A DNA stretch of 13,643 nt, taken from an uncultured Polaribacter sp. (GTDB taxonomy: Bacteria > Bacteroidota > Bacteroidia > Flavobacteriales > Flavobacteriaceae). The first letter of the stretch is position 1. Every line of letters begins with the position of its first letter. The notes beneath the pieces were generated by a model, which had not been told where the DNA came from, searched no databases, and saw only the letters and a list, made by a program, of their open reading frames with translations. Positions 6,637 through 13,643 of this stretch are shown here, piece after piece. The position numbers were made by a program, and so were the translations under genes. Location: contig CAJXAS010000025.1 in assembly GCA_913050305.1 (NCBI GenBank), positions 1 to 13,643 on the forward strand, written 5' to 3'.

Positions 6637-9363
6637 TTAGTTATTAATTGTCCAAGATAAGTAGTACTGAGAACCTATTGCTCCAATACCTGGTGCACTT
6701 AAATATTCTTGCCCCATTAAGTTAGCGCCTCCTATTTTGAAAATAGATTTCATTGAAGGAACAGTAAGATTAATTTGAGCATCTAAAACAGTTCTTGCTT
6801 TAATAGTAGCATCTACAAAAGTAGATTCCCATCTATACTCATCTTGCCATCTTGCATTGAAATTAAAACCAACGTTTTTAAATAAATTTGTTTTACCAAA
6901 TTGTAATTTAACTTTATGCTCCGGTGTATTAAAACCTGCTTCAAAATCTGGATTTGCTGCTTGGTCAAACTCAAATTTAGCTAACGTATAATTTAAACCT
7001 AAATTAAACCCATTTAAAACTGTTGTATTTAATCCAATAGTTGCTCCATAAGAACTTATGTCTGCTGTAGAGTTACTATACAGTTGAAAAATTTTGTAAG
7101 CTCCTGATGCATTATAAGGTACGATAACATTTGTATTTGCTATGAAATCTTCATATTGATTATAGTATACACTTAAATCTATCGTGAATCTTTGTGAACC
7201 TGCATTTAATAAACCTCTATAACCTACTTCATAAGCGGTTACTTTTTCTGGTTTTATATAGGCCACATCTGCTTTCACAGTTCCACCACTTGCAGCAGTA
7301 TAAGAATTTGCATACACATCTCTACCTGTTAATGTGTAAGTAGCTCCTGTACCGTCTCCAAAAGTTGTACTAAATCTGTCTAAATTATCTTCAACACCAC
7401 CTAATAAGGTAGCACTCCCAACATCTAAACCAATGTATTGATCTTGTGTTGTTGGGTTTCTAAACCCTGTTTGGAAAGAAGCTCTAAAGTTTTGGTTTTT
7501 ATTCTCACCACCTGCATACGCAAATGAAACTCTTGGAGAAAAGTTACCGTCAAAGTTTTGTGCTTTATCATAACGAATAGAAGCAGTTACCTTTAAACGT
7601 TCTTCCTCTAAGAAACCTTTTTGCACTTGTGTGTACATTCCAAATTCATCATAGTTAATAGGACCGTCTGAATCTGTAAAAATATTACCGAATGAATTTA
7701 AAGAATATCTTCTATAAGAACCTCCTACTTGAATTTCTGCAAAATTGATTACATCTTGAAAGTTGTAATTTCCATTTGCGTGGTATAATTTAGTTTCATC
7801 CCTAAATTTTGCACCTGTAATTAAGTCTGGGTCTGCAGTAATTTTATCAAAAGCTGCATTAAATTCTGCTGAACCTGGCTCAAATCTTCCAGTTTCTGCA
7901 GTTTGTCTTGCAACCGCGTGTGCTTGGTCTGAAGTTAATCCTCCTAAAGTACCTTGTAAATAAGCTCCTGTGTATTCTCCAAACCACGTACTGTCATCTT
8001 TCCATGCTCTGTTAATGTTTATAGCTGCAAATAAGGTGTTGTATGAGTCTCCTGCGTTTTCTGCAGTAGTATACCCTCTTATAAAGAAGTTTTTACCCCT
8101 AACCTCTAATTTATGCTGCTGCATTAAGAAGTTTTTAATAGAGTATTTTTGCCCTCCTAAATATTGCGTGGTACCAGTACCTACTTTAGAATTCCAAATA
8201 ACCTCTAAGCGATCATCTCCAAAAGGACGGTAATTTAAAGAACCACCAAATTTTACACTTTTTACACCGTAATCAATCAAATCTTTTTCGTTGTAACCAG
8301 TTCTACTAATACTTTCACTTGGTATTAAAGCTGAAGCTCCACCAGGGATAAGGCCTAAGCCTTCTAATGTTTTTGCAACATTTCTTATGTTTGTAGAAAC
8401 TGCATCTCCAAATACATTTACACCGTTATAGTTTCTGTCTGAGTTTCTGTCACCAGAAACCATTTCACCGTTTCTTGTGTTTCTATAATCTGTTGCTGTC
8501 CAATCTGTACCCTCTAAAACAGAAAGAGTTGCTTTAGCTGCAAATTTATTAGAAAAAGCATGTGCCATTCTAATGTTAAAATCGGTAAACTCATTGTCTC
8601 CTCCAGCTTCTTGACTTGTAATACCTCCTTTTAAAGAAACGCTAATTCCTTGATGATTAAAAGGGCTTTTACTTGTCATAAACATAATACCATTAAAAGC
8701 ATTTGCTCCATATAGTGCAGAAGATGCCCCTGGTAATAACTCTACTGTCTTTACATCTAATTCAGACATCCCTAGTAAATTACCCAAAGCAAAGTTTAAT
8801 GCTGGTGAAGAATTATCCATTCCGTCTACCAATTGCATAAAACGTGTATTTGAAAAAGTTGCAAACCCTCTTGTGTTTACAGATTTAAATGTTAAACTGT
8901 TTGTGTTTACATCTACTCCTTTTAAATTTTCTAGACCATCATAAAAAGAAGGTGCAGAAGTGTTTTTGATAGCTCTACTATCTAATCTTTCTATGGTAAC
9001 GGGAGACTCCATAATACGTTCTGGAGTTCTAGAAGCAGAAACTACAATTTCATCTAATGAAGTTTCATTTTCTGTTAAAGTTACATCAACTGTTTGATTG
9101 TTTTCTGTTACCTCAACTTTTTTCATTTTATACCCTAAAACAGATATTTCTAATGTAAAAGGTGGTTTGTCGGCAACTTCTAAAACAAAAATTCCATCAA
9201 AATCTGTAGTAGTACCTACAGCCTTTCTTTCAATTTTAATGTTTGCACCCGGAAGTGTTTCTCCTGTTTTTGAGTCTTTAACTGTACCGTTAACAGTGGT
9301 TTGTGCAACCATTGCAACACTACTTAATGTTAAGCATGCAAAAAGTATAATCTTTTTTATCAT
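6637..9363 (-). CDS. TonB-dependent outer-membrane receptor with carboxypeptidase-regulatory-like domain
   Basis: A 908-residue outer-membrane transporter expected to import a ligand using TonB-ExbBD energy. A signal peptide covers about residues 1-20 (SVAMVA before QT). Next is a carboxypeptidase D regulatory-like beta-sandwich (about 23-96, VNGTVKDSKTGETLPGANI), typical of Bacteroidota receptors. A TonB-box-like segment, LDEIVVSASRTPER (103-116), leads into the plug (about 117-235), with RGFATFSNTRFMQLVDG and ELLPGASSALYGANAFNG as clear plug motifs. The rest is a 22-strand-type beta-barrel ending YYLSWTINN, somewhat unusual because it lacks a terminal aromatic residue. There is no SusD partner; the following gene 14 nt downstream is an SGNH lipoprotein. 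Ligand identity cannot be read from the sequence: iron chelate, lipid or acylated compound all remain possible. I see no Fur-like operator or strong promoter box upstream. Confidence 0.94.
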   Translation of the reverse strand: MIKKIILFACLTLSSVAMVAQTTVNGTVKDSKTGETLPGANIKIERKAVGTTTDFDGIFVLEVADKPPFTLEISVLGYKMKKVEVTENNQTVDVTLTENETSLDEIVVSASRTPERIMESPVTIERLDSRAIKNTSAPSFYDGLENLKGVDVNTNSLTFKSVNTRGFATFSNTRFMQLVDGMDNSSPALNFALGNLLGMSELDVKTVELLPGASSALYGANAFNGIMFMTSKSPFNHQGISVSLKGGITSQEAGGDNEFTDFNIRMAHAFSNKFAAKATLSVLEGTDWTATDYRNTRNGEMVSGDRNSDRNYNGVNVFGDAVSTNIRNVAKTLEGLGLIPGGASALIPSESISRTGYNEKDLIDYGVKSVKFGGSLNYRPFGDDRLEVIWNSKVGTGTTQYLGGQKYSIKNFLMQQHKLEVRGKNFFIRGYTTAENAGDSYNTLFAAININRAWKDDSTWFGEYTGAYLQGTLGGLTSDQAHAVARQTAETGRFEPGSAEFNAAFDKITADPDLITGAKFRDETKLYHANGNYNFQDVINFAEIQVGGSYRRYSLNSFGNIFTDSDGPINYDEFGMYTQVQKGFLEEERLKVTASIRYDKAQNFDGNFSPRVSFAYAGGENKNQNFRASFQTGFRNPTTQDQYIGLDVGSATLLGGVEDNLDRFSTTFGDGTGATYTLTGRDVYANSYTAASGGTVKADVAYIKPEKVTAYEVGYRGLLNAGSQRFTIDLSVYYNQYEDFIANTNVIVPYNASGAYKIFQLYSNSTADISSYGATIGLNTTVLNGFNLGLNYTLAKFEFDQAANPDFEAGFNTPEHKVKLQFGKTNLFKNVGFNFNARWQDEYRWESTFVDATIKARTVLDAQINLTVPSMKSIFKIGGANLMGQEYLSAPGIGAIGSQYYLSWTINN

Positions 9364-9525
9364 AATTTAAATTGGTTTGTTTACTAGTATGCAAATTACA
9401 AAAAAATTTCAATAATTGATTATTTAACATTAATTTTTATGTTTTTCTTAAATTATTGTTAATTTTTTGCCATATTATTGACACAAAACCACACTACAGA
9501 TTTTTAAAAAAACCATTAGTTATCG
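9364..9525. other. AT-rich divergent intergenic region between the TonB receptor and ribF
   Basis: This stretch of about 160 nt must hold the receptor promoter on the minus strand. On that strand TAATTTG (9398-9392) resembles a -7 box but is one base short of TAnnTTTG, and no TTG at correct spacing is seen. A TTGACA at 9478-9483 lies too far from the ribF box to be its upstream element. No FMN-riboswitch-like conserved blocks, dyad operator or RNA gene are visible. Confidence 0.4.
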
Positions 9526-9533
9526 TACATTTG
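9526..9533 (+). promoter_or_regulatory. Putative -7 box TACATTTG of ribF
   Basis: TACATTTG matches TAnnTTTG exactly. It ends 2 nt before an in-frame GTG (9536) and 20 nt before an in-frame TTG (9554). Transcription starting a few bases after the box would exclude or bisect the GTG, so this site helps decide the ribF start. Confidence 0.55.
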
Positions 9534-9553
9534 TTGTGATAAACTCATTCCTT

Positions 9554-10486
9554 TTGAAAATAGTTAAAAATATTGCTAACTTTTCTACAGACGAAAAAAC
9601 TTTTGTTACCATTGGTACTTTTGATGGTGTTCATTTCGGGCATCAAAAAATACTTGAAAAACTAGTTTCAGAAGCTAAAGAAGCAGGTAAAAAAGCTATT
9701 TTATTAACTTTTTTCCCACACCCACGAATGGTTTTGCAAAAGAACGCAACTATAGAATTACTCAATACAATAGATGAGCGCGCTAAGCTTTTAGAAAAAA
9801 CAGGTTTAGATTACTTAATCATTCATCCCTTTGACAAGGCTTTTTCTAAAACAACTGCTTTAGAATTTGTAAAAGAGATTTTAGTAAACACTTTTAATAT
9901 TTCAAAATTAATTATTGGGTACGATCATCATTTTGGAAAAAATAGAGAAGGTAATATTGAGCAATTAACAGAATACAGCCATTTATATGATTTTATTGTA
10001 GAAGAGATTCCGGCACAAGATATAGATGATGTTTCTGTAAGCTCTACAAAAGTAAGACGTGCTTTGTCGAAAGGCAATCTAAAAACCGCCAACAACTATC
10101 TAGGCTATAATTTTATGTTAAATGGTTTTGTTGTAAACGGAAAAAAAATAGGCGAAACAATCGGTTACCCTACTGCAAATATTGATATTAAAGAAGATTA
10201 TAAACTCATACCAAAAGTAGGGGTGTACGTTGTAAAGTCTGTTATAGAAAATAAAACTGTGTTCGGAATGATGAATATTGGCAACAGACCCACGGTTAAT
10301 GGAAAGCACCAAACGATAGAGGTTCATTTCTTTGATTTTGAAAGAGATTTGTACGGTAAAAATTTAAAAATTGAATTGATTTATTTTTTAAGAGATGAAC
10401 ATAAATTTGATTCTCTTGATTCTTTAATTCTTCAACTCAAACAGGACGAACAAGCCTCAAGGAATTATATACAGGATAATTTATAA
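9554..10486 (+). CDS. ribF: RibF, bifunctional riboflavin kinase / FAD synthetase
   Basis: RibF converts riboflavin to FMN and then FAD in the cytoplasm. I place the start at the TTG at 9554 (310 residues, MKIVKNIANF) rather than the upstream GTG at 9536 (316 residues), because a -7 box ends at 9533 and the shorter form has the usual distance to the nucleotide-binding motif. Numbering from GTG 9536: the FAD synthetase domain has IGTFDGVHFGH (26-36), FFPHPR (59-64), GYDHHFGKNREG (128-139) and SSTKVR (169-174). The C-terminal flavokinase domain has GKKIGETIGYPTAN (202-215), NIGNRPT (247-253) and EVHFFDF, with E262 as the likely catalytic base. All key residues are present. No terminator follows; serS begins 49 nt downstream behind its own -7 box, so both readthrough and independent expression are possible. 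Confidence 0.95.
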   Translation: MKIVKNIANFSTDEKTFVTIGTFDGVHFGHQKILEKLVSEAKEAGKKAILLTFFPHPRMVLQKNATIELLNTIDERAKLLEKTGLDYLIIHPFDKAFSKTTALEFVKEILVNTFNISKLIIGYDHHFGKNREGNIEQLTEYSHLYDFIVEEIPAQDIDDVSVSSTKVRRALSKGNLKTANNYLGYNFMLNGFVVNGKKIGETIGYPTANIDIKEDYKLIPKVGVYVVKSVIENKTVFGMMNIGNRPTVNGKHQTIEVHFFDFERDLYGKNLKIELIYFLRDEHKFDSLDSLILQLKQDEQASRNYIQDNL

Positions 10487-10505
10487 TTTTCTACCTCACA
10501 AATTA

Positions 10506-10513
10506 TATATTTG
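10506..10513 (+). promoter_or_regulatory. Putative -7 box TATATTTG of serS
   Basis: TATATTTG in the 49-nt ribF-serS gap matches TAnnTTTG and lies 22 nt before the serS ATG, leaving a leader of about 15-20 nt. A TTG at -33 is not evident. The leader is far too short for a T-box or other riboswitch. Confidence 0.6.
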
Positions 10514-10535
10514 CATTTCATAATTCTTAGAAAAC

Positions 10536-11810
10536 ATGTTACAAGTACAATTTATTAGAGAAAACAAAGAAACTGTTTTAGCGGGTTTGGCAAAACGTAA
10601 TTTTGCAAATGCAGAAGCCATCGTTACACGAGTTTTAACAGCGGATGAAAATAGAAGAGCTACACAAGTTTCTATGGATGACATTTTAGCTGAATCTAAT
10701 AAATTATCTAAAGAAATTGGTGGGTTTTTTAAATCTGGTGAAGTACAAAAAGCAAATCTTTTAAAAGAAAAAACAGGGCAACTAAAAGAACAATCTAAAA
10801 AATTAGTTGAAAAGTTAAATGACTTTGCTGAAGAGTTACAGAACCTGTTGTTTCAAATACCTAACATTCCGCATGCTTCTGTAAAAGCAGGAAGTTCTGA
10901 AGATGACAATGAAAATATTTTTAGCGAAGGAATTATTCCTGATTTAGGTGAAAATGCTTTGCCGCATTGGGAATTAGCAAAAAAATATGATATTATAGAT
11001 TTTGAATTGGGTACAAAAATTACGGGTGCTGGTTTTCCTGTATACAAAGGAAAAGGTGCAAGACTGCAGCGTGCTTTAATTAATTATTTTTTAGATAAAA
11101 ACATAGCAGCTGGTTATAAAGAATACCAGGTTCCACATTTAGTGAACACAGCATCTGCAACTGCAACCGGGCAATTACCAGATAAAGAAGGGCAAATGTA
11201 TCATTCTAATGAAGATGATTTATATTTAATTCCAACTGCCGAAATACCAATTACAAACATGTTTCGTGGTAATTTGGTTCAAGAATCTGACTTTCCTATT
11301 TGTTGCACAGGCTATACTCCTTGTTTCAGAAGAGAAGCGGGAAGTTATGGTGCACATGTTAGGGGTTTAAATAGATTGCATCAATTTGATAAAGTTGAAA
11401 TTGTTAGGATTGAGCACCCAGATAATTCTTACCACGCGTTAAGTGGAATGGTAGAACATATTAAAGACATCTTAAGGGAATTAAAGTTACCGTATAGAAT
11501 TTTGCGCTTGTGTGGAGGCGATACTGGTTTTACTGCTGCCTTAACGTTCGATTTTGAATTGTTCTCTACAGCACAAGACCGCTGGTTAGAAATTAGTTCT
11601 GCATCTAATTTTGAAACCTTTCAAGCAAACAGATTAAAGCTTCGTTTTAAAAACAAACACGGAAAAAGTGAATTTGCACACACATTAAATGGCAGCTCTT
11701 TAGCTTTACCACGTGTGTTAGCTGGGATTTTAGAAAACTATCAAACAGCAGACGGAATTAAAATACCAGATGTACTAGTACCTTATTGTGGGTTTGATAC
11801 CATTTCATAA
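10536..11810 (+). CDS. serS: Seryl-tRNA synthetase (class II)
   Basis: SerS charges tRNA-Ser (and tRNA-Sec where present) with serine in the cytoplasm. The 424-residue length is normal. The N-terminal region (about 30-108) is the charged, helical tRNA-binding coiled-coil arm. The catalytic core follows: TAEIPI (234-239) in the serine pocket, motif 2 FRREAGSYG...RGLNRLHQFDKVEIV (264-290), and motif 3 NGSSLALPRVLAGILENYQ (385-403), whose R393 should contact ATP. SSASNFETFQANRLKLRF (354-371) is also typical. The ATG at 10536 gives the family-like MLQVQFIREN start. It is preceded by ribF, which is a different pathway. No strong terminator follows; there is only a weak AT-rich candidate at 11827-11872. 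No anomalies are seen. Confidence 0.97.
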   Translation: MLQVQFIRENKETVLAGLAKRNFANAEAIVTRVLTADENRRATQVSMDDILAESNKLSKEIGGFFKSGEVQKANLLKEKTGQLKEQSKKLVEKLNDFAEELQNLLFQIPNIPHASVKAGSSEDDNENIFSEGIIPDLGENALPHWELAKKYDIIDFELGTKITGAGFPVYKGKGARLQRALINYFLDKNIAAGYKEYQVPHLVNTASATATGQLPDKEGQMYHSNEDDLYLIPTAEIPITNMFRGNLVQESDFPICCTGYTPCFRREAGSYGAHVRGLNRLHQFDKVEIVRIEHPDNSYHALSGMVEHIKDILRELKLPYRILRLCGGDTGFTAALTFDFELFSTAQDRWLEISSASNFETFQANRLKLRFKNKHGKSEFAHTLNGSSLALPRVLAGILENYQTADGIKIPDVLVPYCGFDTIS

Positions 11811-11826
11811 ATAATTTTTAGTTCTT

Positions 11827-11872
11827 GTTATTCGTAATCAATCTAAACCCATAAACTAATAACGTTTTTTTT
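11827..11872 (+). terminator. Weak candidate terminator after serS
   Basis: GTTATT (11827-11832) can pair with AATAAC (11858-11863), and eight T follow at 11865-11872. The stem is only 6 bp, AT-rich, with a 25-nt loop, so it is far weaker than the two perfect terminators elsewhere in the window. Offered only because a terminator is expected here and a T-run is present. Confidence 0.25.
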
Positions 11873-11885
11873 CGGATGGAAAACA

Positions 11886-12056
11886 CTAATTAGAAGCCAC
11901 AACAGTCATCAGCTTTTTATATTTATTCATTTTTACAAGTGCCTTTAAATACGCACTTATTTGTCCGTTTTTCATAAATGTAATTCCATTACTTTTTGTG
12001 GTTGCATATTGTGCTTGTAAAGTGCTCATAACGTAAAAATTTAATGTGTTTCTCAT
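11886..12056 (-). CDS. Small ORF, 56 residues, unknown function
   Basis: On the minus strand an ATG at 12056 opens 56 codons ending at TAG (11888-11886). The product begins MRNTLNFYVMSTLQAQY and ends KYKKLMTVVASN; it is basic, with no signal peptide, membrane segment or cysteine. A second in-frame ATG at 12029 (MSTLQAQYATT) could be the true start, giving 47 residues. Codon use matches the neighbouring genes (TTA for Leu, AAA for Lys, ATT/ATA for Ile), and it fills most of the 343-nt gap between serS and the TPR gene, convergent with serS and divergent from the TPR gene. On the minus strand TTTCTTTG at 12084-12077 is a one-mismatch -7 box 20 nt upstream. I do not recognise a family and infer no function; a chance ORF remains possible. 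Confidence 0.5.
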   Translation of the reverse strand: MRNTLNFYVMSTLQAQYATTKSNGITFMKNGQISAYLKALVKMNKYKKLMTVVASN

Positions 12057-12139
12057 AGGAAAGGCAATATTAGTGCCAAAGAAATATAAAAGGAATTAAA
12101 ATACGATTGGTTTAACAATAATTTAAAGTGTTTCTTGAG

Positions 12140-12147
12140 TATCTTTG
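12140..12147 (+). promoter_or_regulatory. Putative -7 box TATCTTTG of the TPR gene
   Basis: TATCTTTG matches TAnnTTTG and is the same 8-mer as at sufS. It lies only 6 nt before the ATG at 12154, so the mRNA would have a leader of about 0-3 nt. The start codon itself is firm because it begins a clean signal peptide. Confidence 0.55.
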
Positions 12148-12153
12148 AATTTC

Positions 12154-13643
12154 ATGAGGAATCTCTTTGTTTTTATTTTAATAGCTATTAGTAGCTCGAG
12201 TATTGCTCAAAATACTAATGAAAAAATAATACAGAATAATTACCTTCTAGCTGAAAATTATTACAGAGAAAATGCCTTTGAAAAAGCAACGTTCCTTTAT
12301 AAAGAACTATATGATAACAGCCCTTTTAATACAAACTATCTAGAAAGGTTAATTTCGTGTTACCAGGAAACAGACCGGTTTTTAATTGCCGAGAAATTGC
12401 TTAAAAATAAAATAAAAACCAATAAAAATCATAGTTATCTTTATGTATACTTGGGCTACAATTACGAAAAACAACAACTAAAAGATGCGGCGGAAATAAA
12501 TTATAAAATTGCGCTAACTTCCTTAAACAAAAGCACTATTTATGCGGCTGTAATTGGTGGTCTTTTTAAAGAATATAATTTATTAGACAATGCTATTTTA
12601 GCCTATGAAAAAGCAATGCAAATTAATAAAAATGCAAATTATATTTTTCAAATTGCCGAGATTTACGGAGAAAAAGGTAATTATAAAAAAATGTTTGAAT
12701 CCTATGTTGAGATAGTTGACAGCAATGATCGATATTTTAATATAATACAAAGATATGCCAGCAAATATATTACAGAAGATTCTGAAAACGAGGCCAATAT
12801 TTTATTTAGAAAAGCACTTTTAAAAAAATCTGCCAGTAAGCCTAAAGATGTCTGGAATGTTTTACTTAGCTGGTTGTTTACTCAGCAAAAAGACTATACA
12901 AAAGCGCTCATTCAAGAAAAGGCTTTGTTCCAAAGAAAACAAGAAGATTTAAGCGCCGTATTTACCGTCGGAAAAACAGCATTTGAGAACAACGCTTTTG
13001 ATACTTCTAAGAAATGTTTCAATTTTGTTGTTGAAAAATCAAATACAAAAAGCGAGATAATTAATGCCAATTTATACCTAACTAAAATAGCGGTTGCCAC
13101 TAAAAGTCCTGAGACAAAAAAGTTGTTTTCAAGTATTTTTAAACGTTTTGGAAAGAATGCTGCTACTATTACAATACAAGTAGGGTACGCTGATTTTTTA
13201 ACCTTCTATGAGAATAAACCAACAGAGGCAATTATTGTTTTAAAAAAGGCTCTTTTGTATGCAAATTCTAAATTTGATAAAGCTAGAATTAAACTAAAGC
13301 TAGGAGATGTTTTAGTTTTTACTGGAAAATTTAACACCGCCCTTATTTATTTTTCACAAATACAAACGCAATTAAAAAACCACGAACTGGCGCAAGAGGC
13401 ACGTTTTAAAATTGCACAAACTAGTTATTTTAAAGGAGACTTTGATTGGGCAAAAGCACAGTTGAAAATACTGAAAAGCGCTACAACACAATTAATTGCA
13501 AATGATGCAGTCGCATTATATTTAAAAATATCAGATAATGAACCTGTAGACTCTATCCCTTCTGGCTTAAAGCAACTAGCTAAAGCAGAACTACTAGCGT
13601 TTCAAAATAAAAATAATGCAGCATTAAATGAATTAAATAATCT
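12154..13643 (+). CDS. Secreted TPR-repeat protein (3' end beyond the window)
   Basis: An open frame of 496 codons runs from ATG 12154 to the window edge without a stop. MRNLFVFILIAISSSSIAQN is a Sec signal peptide with likely cleavage near SIA-QN, so the protein should be exported to the periplasm; there is no lipobox cysteine. The rest is all-alpha with TPR-like helix pairs: YLLAENYYRENAFEKATFLY (30-49), LYVYLGYNYEKQQLKDAAE (96-114), FKEYNLLDNAILAYEKAMQI (138-157), IYGEKGNYKKMFESYVEIV (170-188), LKLGDVLVFTGKFNTALIYF (381-400) and KIAQTSYFKGDFDWAKAQL (419-437). Such proteins usually scaffold protein-protein contacts; the partner is unknown here. It follows serS after a gap holding the small minus-strand ORF. 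Exact family membership cannot be fixed because the C-terminus is missing. Confidence 0.85.
   Translation, partial: MRNLFVFILIAISSSSIAQNTNEKIIQNNYLLAENYYRENAFEKATFLYKELYDNSPFNTNYLERLISCYQETDRFLIAEKLLKNKIKTNKNHSYLYVYLGYNYEKQQLKDAAEINYKIALTSLNKSTIYAAVIGGLFKEYNLLDNAILAYEKAMQINKNANYIFQIAEIYGEKGNYKKMFESYVEIVDSNDRYFNIIQRYASKYITEDSENEANILFRKALLKKSASKPKDVWNVLLSWLFTQQKDYTKALIQEKALFQRKQEDLSAVFTVGKTAFENNAFDTSKKCFNFVVEKSNTKSEIINANLYLTKIAVATKSPETKKLFSSIFKRFGKNAATITIQVGYADFLTFYENKPTEAIIVLKKALLYANSKFDKARIKLKLGDVLVFTGKFNTALIYFSQIQTQLKNHELAQEARFKIAQTSYFKGDFDWAKAQLKILKSATTQLIANDAVALYLKISDNEPVDSIPSGLKQLAKAELLAFQNKNNAALNELNN

Noticed and set aside
7970..8233. Plus-strand ORF inside the TonB receptor gene
   Set aside because: It lies fully antisense to a well-supported gene and has no recognisable motif; it is a shadow frame.
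6637..9363. SusC of a polysaccharide utilisation locus
   Set aside because: No SusD, glycoside hydrolase or sugar regulator is adjacent; the lipoprotein next to it has SGNH motifs instead.
9098..9370. Plus-strand ORF over the 5' end of the TonB receptor gene
   Set aside because: Antisense to the signal peptide and regulatory-like domain; composition reflects the complement of the real gene.
9478..9483. TTGACA as a sigma-70 -35 element
   Set aside because: No matching -10 box at 16-18 nt, 42 nt lie between it and the TAnnTTTG box, and Bacteroidota promoters use a different consensus.
9364..9553. FMN (RFN) riboswitch upstream of ribF
   Set aside because: The predicted leader is under 20 nt and no conserved RFN-like paired blocks are visible in the AT-rich spacer.
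10487..10535. T-box or attenuator upstream of serS
   Set aside because: The whole gap is 49 nt with a -7 box inside it; there is no room for a T-box fold.
12912..13100. Minus-strand ORF inside the TPR gene
   Set aside because: Antisense to a long frame with a signal peptide and TPR repeats; no promoter box and no independent support.
1..13643. Mobile elements, CRISPR arrays, toxin-antitoxin or phage genes
   Set aside because: No transposase or integrase motifs, regularly spaced repeats, terminal inverted repeats or phage-like proteins were seen on either strand.

Overview
The window looks like a chromosomal core segment of a marine-type flavobacterium (Bacteroidota, Flavobacteriaceae; Polaribacter/Tenacibaculum-like is my best guess from protein flavour, not proven). 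The evidence is low GC with strong AT-biased codon use, -7 promoter boxes of the Bacteroidota form TAnnTTTG, weak or absent Shine-Dalgarno sequences, a TonB-dependent receptor with an N-terminal carboxypeptidase-regulatory-like domain, and a flavobacterial-type suf cluster.

Layout from left to right. (1) The last 32 codons of sufB, then sufC and sufD, all on +, form the SUF iron-sulfur scaffold complex; the two spacers are long (104 and 85 nt) and hold hairpins and short repeats. (2) A convergent, membrane-anchored serine hydrolase of the class C beta-lactamase/NylB superfamily lies between sufD and sufS. (3) sufS, the cysteine desulfurase that feeds the SUF scaffold, is on + and divergent from the hydrolase. 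(4) On the minus strand, a TonB-dependent receptor is followed 14 nt later by a large SGNH/GDSL-family lipoprotein, a probable two-gene outer-membrane operon. (5) On +, ribF (FMN/FAD synthesis) and serS (seryl-tRNA synthetase) each have their own -7 box. (6) A likely unannotated 56-residue ORF sits on the minus strand between serS and the last gene. (7) The window ends inside a secreted TPR-repeat protein.

Two convergent gene pairs (sufD/hydrolase and sufS/SGNH lipoprotein) are each separated by a perfect bidirectional intrinsic terminator, and both terminators share the core CGCAAATTGCG. Five TAnnTTTG boxes sit just upstream of start codons. Several are so close that the mRNAs would be leaderless or nearly so, and one argues for moving the ribF start to a TTG codon.

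I see no mobile element, CRISPR array, rRNA/tRNA, phage or defence locus. Most of the window is ordinary housekeeping. The least understood parts are the TonB receptor/SGNH lipoprotein pair, the small ORF, the TPR protein and the leader architecture.
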